A DNA stretch of 51,477 bases from IMG/VR virus record IMGVR_UViG_3300011113_000512, positions 1 to 51,477 of that record. One strand, written 5' to 3'. Both the position numbers and the translations under genes were made by a program. This DNA comes from a virus. This document shows positions 40,035 to 48,714 of the stretch, piece by piece (position 1 is the stretch's first letter; every line of letters starts with the position of its first letter). A model generated the notes under the pieces. That model worked only from the letters and a program-made list of their open reading frames with translations. It did no database searches and was not told the DNA's origin.

Positions 40035-42512
40035 ATGCCGATTGAAAAGAACATCACTGTTGACGAACTGCCGCAGGGCGAACAACTTGTTGAGGTCGAG
40101 GACCTAGAAGACCTGCCTGACGTTGAAATCGAGTTTGACAACGAGACAGGCGAGGTTGTCGTTAACATCGGCGAAGAGGAGGACGAAGAGGTCCCCTTTG
40201 ACAGCAACCTTGCCGAGGTCATGGACCCGTCAGAAATGCAGACCCTTGCGTCTGACCTGATGACGCTGTACGAGGCCGACAAGTCCTCCCGCAAGGAGTG
40301 GGAAGAGCAGTACGGCAAGGGCCTGAAGATGCTGGGCTTCACCTTTGAAGAGCGCACCAAACCGTTCAAAGGCGCGTGTGGCGTGCAGCACCCCATGCTG
40401 ACCGAGGCCATCGTGCAATTCCAGGCGCAAGCCCTTAAGGAACTCATGCCTGCCGAGGGCCCTGTCCGTACTCAGGTGCTGGGCAAAGAGACCCGTGAGA
40501 AGCTCATGCAGGCCGACCGCGTGCGCGACTTCATGAACTACCAGATCACCACGGTCATGGAGGAGTACACCCCTGACTTCGATCAGTTGCTGTTCTGGAT
40601 CGGCTACGGCGGCTCGGCCTTCAAGAAGGTCTACTACGACTACGACAAGTGCCGGATGGTCAGCAAGCTGATCACCGCAGATGACCTGTACATCCCCTAC
40701 AAGGGCTCGTCGGTCATGAGCGAATGCCAGCGCATCATCCACCGCGTCCCAATGTCGGTCAACGACTACCAGAAGGCCGTGGTCCGTAGGCAATACTTAG
40801 ATACCGCCCAAGCGGCTACCTCCTCTGGCGCTCCGCAGAGCACGATCCAGAAGGAAGTGGACCGCGTCACTGGCATCCAGCCTACCGGCGACGAGGAAGA
40901 GAACATCCTGCTGGAGTTCCAAGTTGATTTGGACCTCCCTGGCTTTGAGCACAAAGACGAAGACGGCGAGCCCACCGGCATCCGCTTGCCCTACATCGTC
41001 ACCATCGACGAAGTGACCCAGTCGTGCGTGGGGGTGCGCCGCAACTGGAAGAAGGGCGACGAGAAGCATGAGCGCTGCCAGTACTACGTCCACTATCTGC
41101 TGGTCCAGGGCCCGGGAGCCTATGGCCTGGGCTTCCTGCACCTGATTGGAGGCCTGACCAAGACCGCTACCTCCGCCCTGCAGCAGTTGGTCGATGCCGG
41201 TACCCTGGTCAACCTGCCCGCTGGCTTCAAAGCCAAGGGTGCGCGGATCATGAACGACGACATGCCGCTGCAGCCCGGGGAGTTCCGGGACATTGACGCA
41301 GGCGGCGCGGACCTGCAGAGCACTTTGATGCCTCTGCCGTACAAAGAGCCTAGCCAGACCTTGTTCTCGCTCCTAGGCTTCTGTGTGCAGGCCGGGCAAC
41401 GCCTTGCCAGCATCACCGACATGCAGGTGGGCGACAGCAATCAGAACGCCGCCGTGGGCACCACAATTGCACTGCTGGAAAAAGGCAGCGCAGTCATGTC
41501 CAGCATTCACAAGCGCTTGCACTACAGCCAAAAGATCGAGTTCAAACTGCTGGCCAAGGGCTTTTCGGAGTACCTGCCGGACCGCTACCCCTACGATGTG
41601 CCCGGCGAGAGCCGCGTGATCAAGAAAAAAGATTTTGACGACCGCATCGATGTGCTGCCGGTCTCTGACCCCAACATCTTCTCTGTGGCCCAGCGCATCA
41701 CCATGGCGCAGACCGAGCTACAACTGGCTCAGAGCGCCCCGCAGATGCACAACATGTATGAGGCCTACCGCCGCATGTATGAGGCCATTGGCGTGCGCGA
41801 TATCGACCAGATTTTGAACACGCAGAACATCGACAAGCCCAAGGACCCCGCAAGCGAGAACTCTCAAGCGCTTGACGGTGCCACGCTTAAAGCGTTTGCT
41901 GGCCAGCAGCATGACGCCCACATCATGACACACCTGATGTTTGGCCTGTCGCCCATAGTTGGAGCAATGCCCAATGTCGCGGTCAATCTGCAAAAACACT
42001 GTTTTGAGCATCTTCGTTTGAAGGCCGAAGAGGCCACCGAAGCGGAGCTTTTCCAGCAGTATGGAACCGATCCGGAGGGGCTGGTGTCTGCGTTGCAGCG
42101 CGAGGCAATGATTGCGCTCAAGGTGGCCGAATACTTCAAGGAAATGAAGGCCATGCAAGAGCAATTGGCCGGTAACCAAGAAGACCCTCTGGTGGCGCTA
42201 AAGAAACAAGAACTGCAGCAAAATGCCCAGCGCGATCAGGCCCGCACTCAAATTGACCAGGGGCGCCTTTCTTTGGATCAGCAGCGCACCCAGGCAGATA
42301 TTGCCGACGATCAGGCAAACCTGCAGCTTAAGGCTGCTGCTTTGGAAGCCAAAACCGGTATTGACCAAGCGTCCCTGCAAGCCAAGAGCGGCATGGATCA
42401 AGCAAACCTGCAACTACAAGGAGCACAGCATGCATCGCAAATCGCACAACAAAACTTCCAAAATGCCCAAGCCCTCGCAACTCCCCCAGCCCAAGCCGGG
42501 AAAAAAGACTGA
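40035..42512 (+). CDS. Portal protein, 825 aa
   Basis: An acidic first 75 residues are followed by a portal-like core: FKGACGVQHPMLTEAIVQFQ, then ELMPAEGPVRTQVLG, NYQITTVMEEYTPDFDQLLF and GYGGSAFKKVYYDYDKC. A Gln/Asp-rich helical C-terminus (QTQADIADDQANLQ-type repeats) ends the protein. Size and position between terL and scaffold match large portals of short-tailed phages. SD AAGGAAC. Confidence 0.88.
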   Translation: MPIEKNITVDELPQGEQLVEVEDLEDLPDVEIEFDNETGEVVVNIGEEEDEEVPFDSNLAEVMDPSEMQTLASDLMTLYEADKSSRKEWEEQYGKGLKMLGFTFEERTKPFKGACGVQHPMLTEAIVQFQAQALKELMPAEGPVRTQVLGKETREKLMQADRVRDFMNYQITTVMEEYTPDFDQLLFWIGYGGSAFKKVYYDYDKCRMVSKLITADDLYIPYKGSSVMSECQRIIHRVPMSVNDYQKAVVRRQYLDTAQAATSSGAPQSTIQKEVDRVTGIQPTGDEEENILLEFQVDLDLPGFEHKDEDGEPTGIRLPYIVTIDEVTQSCVGVRRNWKKGDEKHERCQYYVHYLLVQGPGAYGLGFLHLIGGLTKTATSALQQLVDAGTLVNLPAGFKAKGARIMNDDMPLQPGEFRDIDAGGADLQSTLMPLPYKEPSQTLFSLLGFCVQAGQRLASITDMQVGDSNQNAAVGTTIALLEKGSAVMSSIHKRLHYSQKIEFKLLAKGFSEYLPDRYPYDVPGESRVIKKKDFDDRIDVLPVSDPNIFSVAQRITMAQTELQLAQSAPQMHNMYEAYRRMYEAIGVRDIDQILNTQNIDKPKDPASENSQALDGATLKAFAGQQHDAHIMTHLMFGLSPIVGAMPNVAVNLQKHCFEHLRLKAEEATEAELFQQYGTDPEGLVSALQREAMIALKVAEYFKEMKAMQEQLAGNQEDPLVALKKQELQQNAQRDQARTQIDQGRLSLDQQRTQADIADDQANLQLKAAALEAKTGIDQASLQAKSGMDQANLQLQGAQHASQIAQQNFQNAQALATPPAQAGKKD

Positions 42513-42576
42513 CACAAAACCAGACATAAAATATGTTTATCGAAAAGATGCCTTTAACAAGGTGAAGATTGCCTAG
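42430..42576 (+). CDS. Overlapping small basic protein, 48 aa
   Basis: AAGGAG lies 7 nt before ATG 42430, inside the portal gene in another frame. The gene then runs 64 nt past the portal stop. Highly basic (HRKSHNKTSKMPKPSQ, and IKYVYRKDAFNKVKIA at the end). An SD, spacing and extension beyond the portal support a real gene. Confidence 0.55.
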   Translation: MHRKSHNKTSKMPKPSQLPQPKPGKKTDTKPDIKYVYRKDAFNKVKIA

Positions 42577-42640
42577 ATTTGTTGCATAATCAAATCACCC
42601 CTCAGACACGGGTTATGTGTCTGCTTCATAGGAGTAATCC
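42577..42640 (+). other. Short leader with hairpin before the 60-aa gene
   Basis: CAGACAC-GGGTTAT-GTGTCTG (42603-42623), a 7-bp hairpin, followed by the SD ATAGGAG. CATAAT upstream at 42586-42591 may be a weak -10, but no -35 is clear. Confidence 0.4.
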
Positions 42641-42823
42641 ATGCTTGAGTTTGCCGAGAAAGTGCTGTTTTCAGTTAAGCGCCTCCGTGAAAATACGGAG
42701 CGGTTGATCGTAAATGGCTCTGTCAAGGATATGGAGCAGTATCGTTTCCTGATGGGACGCCTTGAGGGGTACCGCTTTGTTGAGGACGCTGTCAAAGAGC
42801 TACTCGACAAAAACCCTGACTAA
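42641..42823 (+). CDS. Small helical protein, 60 aa
   Basis: ATAGGAG lies 6-7 nt before ATG. Sequence MLEFAEKVLFSVKRLRENTE, then LMGRLEGYRFVEDAVKELLD, is fully helical and resembles small virion or assembly proteins found beside phage portals. No function recognised. Confidence 0.78.
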   Translation: MLEFAEKVLFSVKRLRENTERLIVNGSVKDMEQYRFLMGRLEGYRFVEDAVKELLDKNPD

Positions 42824-42832
42824 AGGAAGACC

Positions 42833-43291
42833 ATGGAAGCAACTGCACTTGAAATGAAATGGGCGGAAGAGGCGGCATCAAAAGCTGCCGAAGAAGCCGC
42901 AGCCGCAGCAGCGGCTGAAGCCGCGAAAACTGAGCATATCGATCAAGCTGAATTGATGAAAGTTCGGCTCCCCCGGCCTACGGGCTGGCGGATTGTGGTT
43001 TTGCCCTACCGGGGCGCTCGCAAAACCAAAGGCGGAATCGAATTGGCGGACCAGACCATCGAACGCCAGCAACTCACAACTACGTGCGCGTATGTTTTGG
43101 CCGTGGGGCCATTGGCATACAAAGACACGGGCAAATTCCCTGACGGCCCTTGGTGCAAGGAGGGGGATTGGATTATCTTTGGTCGCTATGCCGGGGCTCG
43201 GATGATGATTGATGGGGGCGAAATTCGCATCCTCAACGACGACGAGATTTTGGCAACGATCAAAGACCCCGAAGATATTTTGCACATGTGA
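42833..43291 (+). CDS. GroES-like cochaperonin, 152 aa
   Basis: AAGGAAG lies before the ATG. The first 32 residues are an Ala/Glu helix absent from cellular GroES. From about residue 42 the fold matches cpn10: PTGWRIVVLPYRG, a mobile-loop-like segment ARKTKGGIELADQT, VLAVGPLAY, WCKEGDWIIFGRYAGARMMI and a terminal DDEILATI. It probably replaces or modifies host GroES to fold the capsid protein, as T4 gp31 does. That function is by analogy. It lies between portal and scaffold. Confidence 0.86.
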   Translation: MEATALEMKWAEEAASKAAEEAAAAAAAEAAKTEHIDQAELMKVRLPRPTGWRIVVLPYRGARKTKGGIELADQTIERQQLTTTCAYVLAVGPLAYKDTGKFPDGPWCKEGDWIIFGRYAGARMMIDGGEIRILNDDEILATIKDPEDILHM

Positions 43292-43299
43292 GGCAACAA

Positions 43300-44235
43300 A
43301 TGGCAACTGTAATGAGCGATAACCAATTGGAGTTTGATCTAGGGGCAGATGAAAAGGCCACAAATGTGACCTTTGAGCCTGTAGAACCAGAGACAAATTC
43401 AACCCCTGTTGTGGAGGAAGCGCCTGCTTCCTCCCAAGCTTCTCACAAGGAGGAACTGGACGCGGTAGCGGACAACGTCCAGAAGCGAATTGCAAAGCTG
43501 ACCGCTCGCATGCGCGAAGCCGAACGCCGCGAACAAGCAGCAATTGAGTATGCCAAGGGCATTCAAAATCAAGCCCAACACCTGCAGCAAAAGCTGGTGC
43601 AGACGGACTACAGCCGCCTCAATGAGGCCAAGGTTCGGTTGGATACCCAGCAGGCTGCGCTGAGGCAGATCATCAAAAAAGCCCGGGAAGAGGGCGACAT
43701 TGATACTGAAACCGAGGCCCAGGAGCGATTGGCTACTCTGGTCCAAGAGCAGCGACAAGTCGCTTCTTGGCTACAGGAGCAGGCAGGCTCATATCAACAG
43801 CAGGTACAGCAGCAATATGCGCCGCAGCCTCAGCCCCAACCCCAGCAGGTACAGCCCCGCAAACCGGACCCTCGGGCTGAGGAATGGGCTGCAGAAAATG
43901 AGTGGTTTGGCCAGGACCGCTCAATGACATATGCCGCGTGGGGGATCCACCAGCAATTAATTGAAGAGGAGGGTATTGACCCCACTTCAGATGAGTACTA
44001 CACTGAACTGGATCGAAGAATTAGGGACCAGTTCCCGAAACGCTTCGCTGACGATAATAAGTCGTCAAACCAGTCCACCAGACAACAGCGTTCCGCACCG
44101 GCTGTTGCCCCTGCTTCCCGTGGTTCGGGAGTGAATAGTGTGCGCCGTACTGTCCGGCTTTCGCCGAGTCAGGTTGCTATTGCGAAGAAACTGGGCGTTC
44201 CTCTTGAGGAATATGCCAAGTACGTGAAGGAGTAA
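43300..44235 (+). CDS. Capsid scaffold protein, 311 aa
   Basis: Start at ATG 43300 (GAGG upstream); the earlier GTG at 43288 overlaps the cochaperonin end. An acidic N-terminus is followed by a long coiled coil (KRIAKLTARMREAERREQAA through LQQKLVQTD). A Gln/Pro-rich linker comes next, then a basic C-terminus (RRTVRLSPSQVAIAKKLGVP). This layout and the place before the capsid gene are typical of scaffold proteins. Confidence 0.82.
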   Translation: MATVMSDNQLEFDLGADEKATNVTFEPVEPETNSTPVVEEAPASSQASHKEELDAVADNVQKRIAKLTARMREAERREQAAIEYAKGIQNQAQHLQQKLVQTDYSRLNEAKVRLDTQQAALRQIIKKAREEGDIDTETEAQERLATLVQEQRQVASWLQEQAGSYQQQVQQQYAPQPQPQPQQVQPRKPDPRAEEWAAENEWFGQDRSMTYAAWGIHQQLIEEEGIDPTSDEYYTELDRRIRDQFPKRFADDNKSSNQSTRQQRSAPAVAPASRGSGVNSVRRTVRLSPSQVAIAKKLGVPLEEYAKYVKE

Positions 44236-44239
44236 GACC

Positions 44240-44710
44240 ATGAGCGAAATGAAAATTGACCGTGCCAGCCGTAACGCGGACACCCGTGCCAAAGCTGAAC
44301 GCCGCAAACCCTGGTCCCCGCCCTCGCGTCTTGACACGCCGCCTGCCCCTGAAGGCTTTGAGTACCGTTGGATTCGCTCCGAGGTCAACGGTTTCCAAGA
44401 CAAACAGAACGTTTATTCCAAGCTGCGCGAAGGTTATGAGCTTGTGCGCCTGGAAGATGTACCGGAGGAATATCACCATATTCTCCCGACGATGGATGAT
44501 GGCAAACACGCCGGAACCATTTCTGTTGGTGGACTCTTGCTTGCCAAGATTCCGAAGGAAACCATCGCTGAGCGCAATGAGTATTTCCGCCGTAAGGCCC
44601 AGGACCAGTTGACGGCAGTGGACAACGAGATGATGCGTGAAAACGCTCACTCTTCAATGAGAATCCAATCCCCAGAGCGGAGTTCTCGCACAACCTTCCG
44701 CCAGCCCTAA
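44240..44710 (+). CDS. Head-associated protein, 156 aa
   Basis: Begins MSEMKIDRASRNADTRAKAE, then PAPEGFEYRWIRSEVNGFQD, EEYHHILPT and ISVGGLLLAKIPKETIAERN. Basic and helical at the C-terminus. Resembles a protein found between scaffold and capsid genes in marine and freshwater phages. Probably a minor head or assembly component. Confidence 0.76.
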   Translation: MSEMKIDRASRNADTRAKAERRKPWSPPSRLDTPPAPEGFEYRWIRSEVNGFQDKQNVYSKLREGYELVRLEDVPEEYHHILPTMDDGKHAGTISVGGLLLAKIPKETIAERNEYFRRKAQDQLTAVDNEMMRENAHSSMRIQSPERSSRTTFRQP

Positions 44711-44748
44711 ACAGGTTGGTAATTCACACATTTAGCAGGAGCTAACAA

Positions 44749-45336
44749 ATGGCAAACGTAAATAAGCCTTTTGGTCTGCGACCCGTGGGTAACTTGTCTG
44801 CTACCGGTGCTCAAAAGCAGTACGGCTATCAGATTGAGGATAACTACGGAACCGCAATCTACCAGGGCGATCTGGTTGTCGTCTATGACGGCTACATCAT
44901 CAAGTACAACGCCGCCACTCACACTGCCCCTACGGGCGTGTTTAACGGTGTCCAGTACAACGACCCGACCCGTGCCGACAAGCCCACTTGGAAGAACTAC
45001 TATCCCGGCAGCATCAACATCACCACCGGCATCATTGCCTGTGAGGTGTTGGACGACCCGAGCCAGTTGTTCATCGTCCAAGCTGATGGCGCGGTCACGC
45101 AAGCCAATATTGGCAAGAACGCTGATCCGACCGCTTCCACCACTGGCAGCACCACCTCTGGTGTTTCCGCTGGCTCGCTGTCGTCGGCATCGATTGCCAA
45201 GACTGCTGCACTGACCTTCAAAATCGTTGGCCTCTACGAAAGCCCGGACAATGAGTTGGGGACTAACGCAGTGGTTGTTGTCAAACTTAATCAACACCAG
45301 TACGGCAGTGTCGGTGTTGCTGCTGATGGAGCTTAA
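44749..45336 (+). CDS. Capsid decoration-like protein, 195 aa
   Basis: AGGAG lies before the ATG. Begins MANVNKPFGLRPVGNLSATG. Beta-rich with repeated Gly/Thr/Ser (TASTTGSTTSGVSAGSLSSA) and KIVGLYESPDNELGTNAVVV. The PFGLRPV start is common in head proteins that precede the major capsid gene. Decoration or head-stabilising role inferred. Confidence 0.78.
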   Translation: MANVNKPFGLRPVGNLSATGAQKQYGYQIEDNYGTAIYQGDLVVVYDGYIIKYNAATHTAPTGVFNGVQYNDPTRADKPTWKNYYPGSINITTGIIACEVLDDPSQLFIVQADGAVTQANIGKNADPTASTTGSTTSGVSAGSLSSASIAKTAALTFKIVGLYESPDNELGTNAVVVVKLNQHQYGSVGVAADGA

Positions 45337-45338
45337 TC

Positions 45339-46250
45339 ATGGCAATTACCCGTTCACAACTCGTCAAAGAGCTTGAGCCCGGCCTGAACGCCCTGTTCGG
45401 CATTGAGTACAAGCGGTACGAAAACGAGCACGAAGAGATTTTCTCGATTGAGACCTCTGACCGTGCATTCGAAGAAGAGGTCATGCTGACTGGCTTCGGC
45501 TCCGCCCCGGTGAAGACCGAGGGTGCCGGTGTCGCGTATGACAACGCCATCGAGTCGTTTACCGCTCGCTACACGCACGAAACCATTGCAATGGCATTCG
45601 CGCTGACTGAAGAGGCCGTGGAGGACAACCTCTACGACCGTCTGTCGGCTCGCTATACCAAAGCGCTGGCTCGTTCGATGGCCAACACCAAGCAGGTTAA
45701 AGGAGCCTCTGTGCTGAACAATGCTTTCACTGGCGGCGCGTATGCCGGTGGTGACGGCGTTGCTCTGTGCTCGACTGCTCACCCGACCGCTCTGGGCCCT
45801 GACTTTTCCAACCGCCCGGCAGTTGCTGCTGACCTGAACGAGACTTCTCTTGAACAGGGCATCATCGACATCGCAGCGTTCACGGATGAGCGTGGCCTGA
45901 AGGTCGCCCTGACCGCCCGCAAGATGATTGTTCCTAAGGAACTGCAGTTCACCGCTGAGCGACTGATGAAGTCTACCCTGCGCACTGCAACCGCAGACAA
46001 CGACATCAATGCGATCAAGTCTATGGGCCTGATCCCGGAAGGCTATGCGATCAACCACTTCCTGACCGACACCAACGCATGGTTCCTGATTACCGATGCG
46101 CCCAACGGTCTGAAGATGTTCAATCGTTCGCCCATCCGCACTGCCTTCGAAGGCGACTTCGATACCGGCAACGTGCGCTACAAGGCCCGCGAGCGTTATT
46201 CGTTCGGCTGGTCTGACCCGCGTGGTATTTACGGCTCTCCTGGGGCCTAA
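45339..46250 (+). CDS. Major capsid protein, HK97-like fold, 303 aa
   Basis: Contains SQLVKELEPGLNALFGIEYK, EEVMLTGFGSAPVKTEGAGV, YTHETIAMAFALTEEAVEDN, LCSTAHPTALGPDFSN and FNRSPIRTAFEGDF. These patterns match HK97-fold capsid proteins of the Mu gpT-like type. Length is usual. It follows the decoration gene after 2 nt and is followed by a strong terminator, consistent with high expression. Confidence 0.9.
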   Translation: MAITRSQLVKELEPGLNALFGIEYKRYENEHEEIFSIETSDRAFEEEVMLTGFGSAPVKTEGAGVAYDNAIESFTARYTHETIAMAFALTEEAVEDNLYDRLSARYTKALARSMANTKQVKGASVLNNAFTGGAYAGGDGVALCSTAHPTALGPDFSNRPAVAADLNETSLEQGIIDIAAFTDERGLKVALTARKMIVPKELQFTAERLMKSTLRTATADNDINAIKSMGLIPEGYAINHFLTDTNAWFLITDAPNGLKMFNRSPIRTAFEGDFDTGNVRYKARERYSFGWSDPRGIYGSPGA

Positions 46251-46259
46251 AAACCGGAG

Positions 46260-46290
46260 AAAAGGGCCCCTTGTGGGCCCTTTTCTTTTC
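46260..46290 (+). terminator. Rho-independent terminator after the capsid gene
   Basis: AAAAGGGCCC (46260-46269), loop CTTGT, GGGCCCTTTT (46275-46284), then CTTTTC. A 10-bp stem counting the A-T pairs. Confidence 0.92.
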
Positions 46291-46390
46291 CTGTATATTG
46301 CACACATCCCGGGGTTTCCGGCGTATCTGACAGGTCCCGGCCTGACGACATGCAGACAGAGCGCCCCTATTACTCGCATGTGAGGATCAA

Positions 46391-46792
46391 ATGGCAAACA
46401 CCACTTTTAACGGCCCGGTTCGTTCTCAGAACGGTTTTCAAAGCGTTACTAAAAGCTCTACTACTGGTGCGGTCACCGTTAATGCATCTTTTGGTAAAGA
46501 TGTTGTTTTGGGAACGCAGTCCCTGTCTGGAGCGGGCGCGGTTGATATCACAAACGCATACACCAACCTGACCACCACAGGGGCCGCTCAAGCATTGACT
46601 TTGGCAGACGGTACTCTGGGCGAGATGAAAGTGATCGCACACGCTGTAGATGGCGGTTCTGCAGTCCTGACCCCGACTACCAAAATTGGTTTTAGCACCA
46701 TCACTTTTACCGCTGTCGGTGACAGCGTCATGTTGGTGTATACCTCGGCGGGCTGGGCTATTGTTGGTTCTCGCGGCGTCACCATTGCGTAA
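46391..46792 (+). CDS. Virion structural protein, 133 aa
   Basis: Begins MANTTFNGPVRSQNGFQSVT, Thr/Gly/Ala rich and beta-structured, with VGDSVMLVYTSAGWAIVGSR near the end. This N-terminus is common in small structural proteins of environmental phages. Head decoration is likely but not proven. GAGG before the ATG. Confidence 0.78.
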   Translation: MANTTFNGPVRSQNGFQSVTKSSTTGAVTVNASFGKDVVLGTQSLSGAGAVDITNAYTNLTTTGAAQALTLADGTLGEMKVIAHAVDGGSAVLTPTTKIGFSTITFTAVGDSVMLVYTSAGWAIVGSRGVTIA

Positions 46793-46804
46793 GGGGGAAT
46801 CCCC

Positions 46805-47095
46805 ATGTTTCAATATGACGTAAAAGCGAAGACGGTCACCGCTACCGGCGCGTCCGGTATTGGTACCCCCCGTGCTCGCATCAAAGGGGTGTATGCGCTG
46901 CTGGGAGTTTCTGCTGGCTCCATCTCGTTTAAGGACGGCGGAGCCGGGGGCACAGAGCTCTTGAAGTTTGACACCCCTGTCAGTTCTGCTACGGGCAACA
47001 TGTACGTCCTCATTCCAAATGATGGCGTGCGGTTTGAAGCAGATCCTTACATCACCCTCACGAACGTGACCTCGGTGACGTTCTTCTACGGCTAA
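46805..47095 (+). CDS. Virion structural protein, 96 aa
   Basis: Beta-rich, Gly/Ser/Thr (VYALLGVSAGSISFKDGGAG, then MYVLIPNDGVRFEADPYITL). Fits a small jelly-roll-like head or tail decoration protein. 12 nt after the previous gene. Confidence 0.75.
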   Translation: MFQYDVKAKTVTATGASGIGTPRARIKGVYALLGVSAGSISFKDGGAGGTELLKFDTPVSSATGNMYVLIPNDGVRFEADPYITLTNVTSVTFFYG

Positions 47096-47105
47096 GGAGT
47101 CCAAC

Positions 47106-47291
47106 ATGGGACGCGCAGCAAAGATGGCAATTGATCAGTACCAAGGCGAAGTGCAGCCCGGTGCAAACAAGCAGGACATGGCCAAGGGGGGCCCCAAACA
47201 GACTCCTCGCAAGGACTATCAGAAGCCTTCGTCTTCTGTGGCCCCGCGTGGCGTTGGTCAAGCTCGCAACAAACAGTGCAAGATGTACTGA
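47106..47291 (+). CDS. Small basic protein, 61 aa
   Basis: Begins MGRAAKMAIDQYQGEVQPGA and ends VGQARNKQCKMY. Lys/Arg/Pro rich with no fold. First of a run of five small basic proteins. Confidence 0.75.
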   Translation: MGRAAKMAIDQYQGEVQPGANKQDMAKGGPKQTPRKDYQKPSSSVAPRGVGQARNKQCKMY

Positions 47292-47292
47292 C

Positions 47293-47538
47293 ATGGCCAA
47301 GACTCCAGCATGGCAGCGCAAAGAGGGCAAGAATCCCAATGGCGGCTTGAACGCCAAGGGACGGGCCTCTGCCAAAAAGCAGGGCATGAACCTAAAGCCG
47401 CCTCAGCCAGAGGGCGGCAGCAGGCGCGACTCTTTTTGCGCCCGTATGGAGGGCATGAAGAAGAAATTGACCGGCGAGAAGGCCAAGAAGGACCCGGACA
47501 GCCGCATCAATAAGAGCCTTCGGGCCTGGAACTGCTAA
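47293..47538 (+). CDS. DUF6321-like small basic protein, 81 aa
   Basis: Start at ATG 47293, just after the previous stop; the longer frame from 47131 overlaps the previous gene. WQRKEGKNPNGGLNAKGRAS, then NLKPPQPEGGSRRDSFCARM and RINKSLRAWNC match the pattern I recall as DUF6321. Function unknown; positively charged and Cys-ended. Confidence 0.84.
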   Translation: MAKTPAWQRKEGKNPNGGLNAKGRASAKKQGMNLKPPQPEGGSRRDSFCARMEGMKKKLTGEKAKKDPDSRINKSLRAWNC

Positions 47539-47550
47539 GAGGACTTCACC

Positions 47551-48096
47551 ATGGCTAAGAAAAAAGTTGGCCGCGCTATTGCAGGTCTAGCTGCGCTTGG
47601 AACAATTGGTACGATGGCTGCAAATGCGTCGAGGCGTTCCAAAGAGGCCGCTCTAGACGAAGTATTGCGCCCTAGTCCATCAAAACCTGGGGGCAGGGAA
47701 AAGACCTATGACGAATTGCGAGAGGATGGTCGTCGAAAAACGGAACTCCTTCGCTATGCTCAAGGTAAGCCCGCCGTAACCCCCGAGGAGCAGGAAGATC
47801 TTACGTATGACATCAAGGGCGTGCGGGACAGTTCCGGCATCCCTATTAAGGCGGGAGATGGAGTTCTCGAAGAGTCATATCCTTCTATGCGTCCAGCAAG
47901 AGCATCGGTCCCTTCAAGGGTTGCGTTTAACACCCCCCTTGAGTTAAAACATTTTATTGGCCAAGACACCGGTACTCTTAATCCACGGGATTATAAAAAG
48001 GGTGGTGAGGTCAAGCGCCGTAGCAGCGTAAGCAGTGCCTCCAGGCGCGGCGATGGGATTGCCATCAGAGGCAAAACAAAGGGCAGGATGCTGTAA
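47551..48096 (+). CDS. Hypothetical basic protein, 181 aa
   Basis: The N-terminus (VGRAIAGLAALGTIGTMAAN) resembles a short hydrophobic or signal-like helix. The middle is charged, and the C-terminus, SVSSASRRGDGIAIRGKTKG, is a motif shared with other phage small proteins (RRxDGIAxRGKTxGR). Probably virion-associated or DNA-binding; not resolved. Confidence 0.76.
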   Translation: MAKKKVGRAIAGLAALGTIGTMAANASRRSKEAALDEVLRPSPSKPGGREKTYDELREDGRRKTELLRYAQGKPAVTPEEQEDLTYDIKGVRDSSGIPIKAGDGVLEESYPSMRPARASVPSRVAFNTPLELKHFIGQDTGTLNPRDYKKGGEVKRRSSVSSASRRGDGIAIRGKTKGRML

Positions 48097-48347
48097 TGGA
48101 TTTGCCGCTGTGGAACGTAGCTCTTTCCTTCATTTCGGCTTTGATTCTTTTTTGGATCAAAATGTCGGCGGACGAGACAAAGAGGATTCAAATTCTGGTC
48201 AATCGGACCAGAGAGGAAATGGCACGCGAGTACGTTACCAAAGCCGAAGTTCACAATGACATTAATCGTGTTTTGACTCGACTGGAGCAGTTGGATGCCA
48301 AGCTTGATCGGCTGATTATGGAGAAACGAGATGCCAGCGGTAAGTAA
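48096..48347 (+). CDS. Single-span membrane coiled-coil protein, 83 aa
   Basis: ATG overlaps the previous stop (TAATG). One N-terminal transmembrane helix (VALSFISALILFWI) is followed by a charged coiled coil (REYVTKAEVHNDINRVLTRL, then EQLDAKLDRLIMEK). This layout fits small holin or spanin-like proteins, but no lipobox or partner is visible, so lysis is only one option. Confidence 0.76.
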   Translation: MDLPLWNVALSFISALILFWIKMSADETKRIQILVNRTREEMAREYVTKAEVHNDINRVLTRLEQLDAKLDRLIMEKRDASGK

Positions 48348-48711
48348 AAAGCAGAAAAGGCTGATGGATGCTGCGGCACACAGCCCGTCATTTGCGAAAA
48401 AGGTCGGCATCCCGACCAGTGTTGCAAAAGATTTTAGTGAGTCCAGCAAGGGGCTTAAATTTAGAAAAGGTGGTGGCGAAATGAAAAACTGTGGAACCAA
48501 GGGATACGCCAAAGGCGGTTTGGCCAAGCGGGGCGAAGGCATCGCAAAAAAGGGCTTTGCCAAGGGTGGTGCAATTACCGCCAGCGGCCCTGACACGGCA
48601 GGCCCTCAGGGAAAAGCCATGAGCCAGCCGGTCAAGAAGACCGTGACGGGCGACAACGTCAAGGTTCGCGGCGTGGGCGCCGCTCGCGCCCGTACTGCCA
48701 CGATCTACTAA
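48331..48711 (+). CDS. Small basic Gly/Lys-rich protein, 126 aa
   Basis: Overlaps the previous gene by 17 nt. Begins AVSKKQKRLMDAAAHSPSFA, then a Gly/Lys repetitive section (GYAKGGLAKRGEGIAKKGFA) and a Thr/Arg-rich end. A recurring phage family of unknown role; charge suggests nucleic-acid contact. Confidence 0.78.
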   Translation: MPAVSKKQKRLMDAAAHSPSFAKKVGIPTSVAKDFSESSKGLKFRKGGGEMKNCGTKGYAKGGLAKRGEGIAKKGFAKGGAITASGPDTAGPQGKAMSQPVKKTVTGDNVKVRGVGAARARTATIY

Positions 48712-48714
48712 ATC

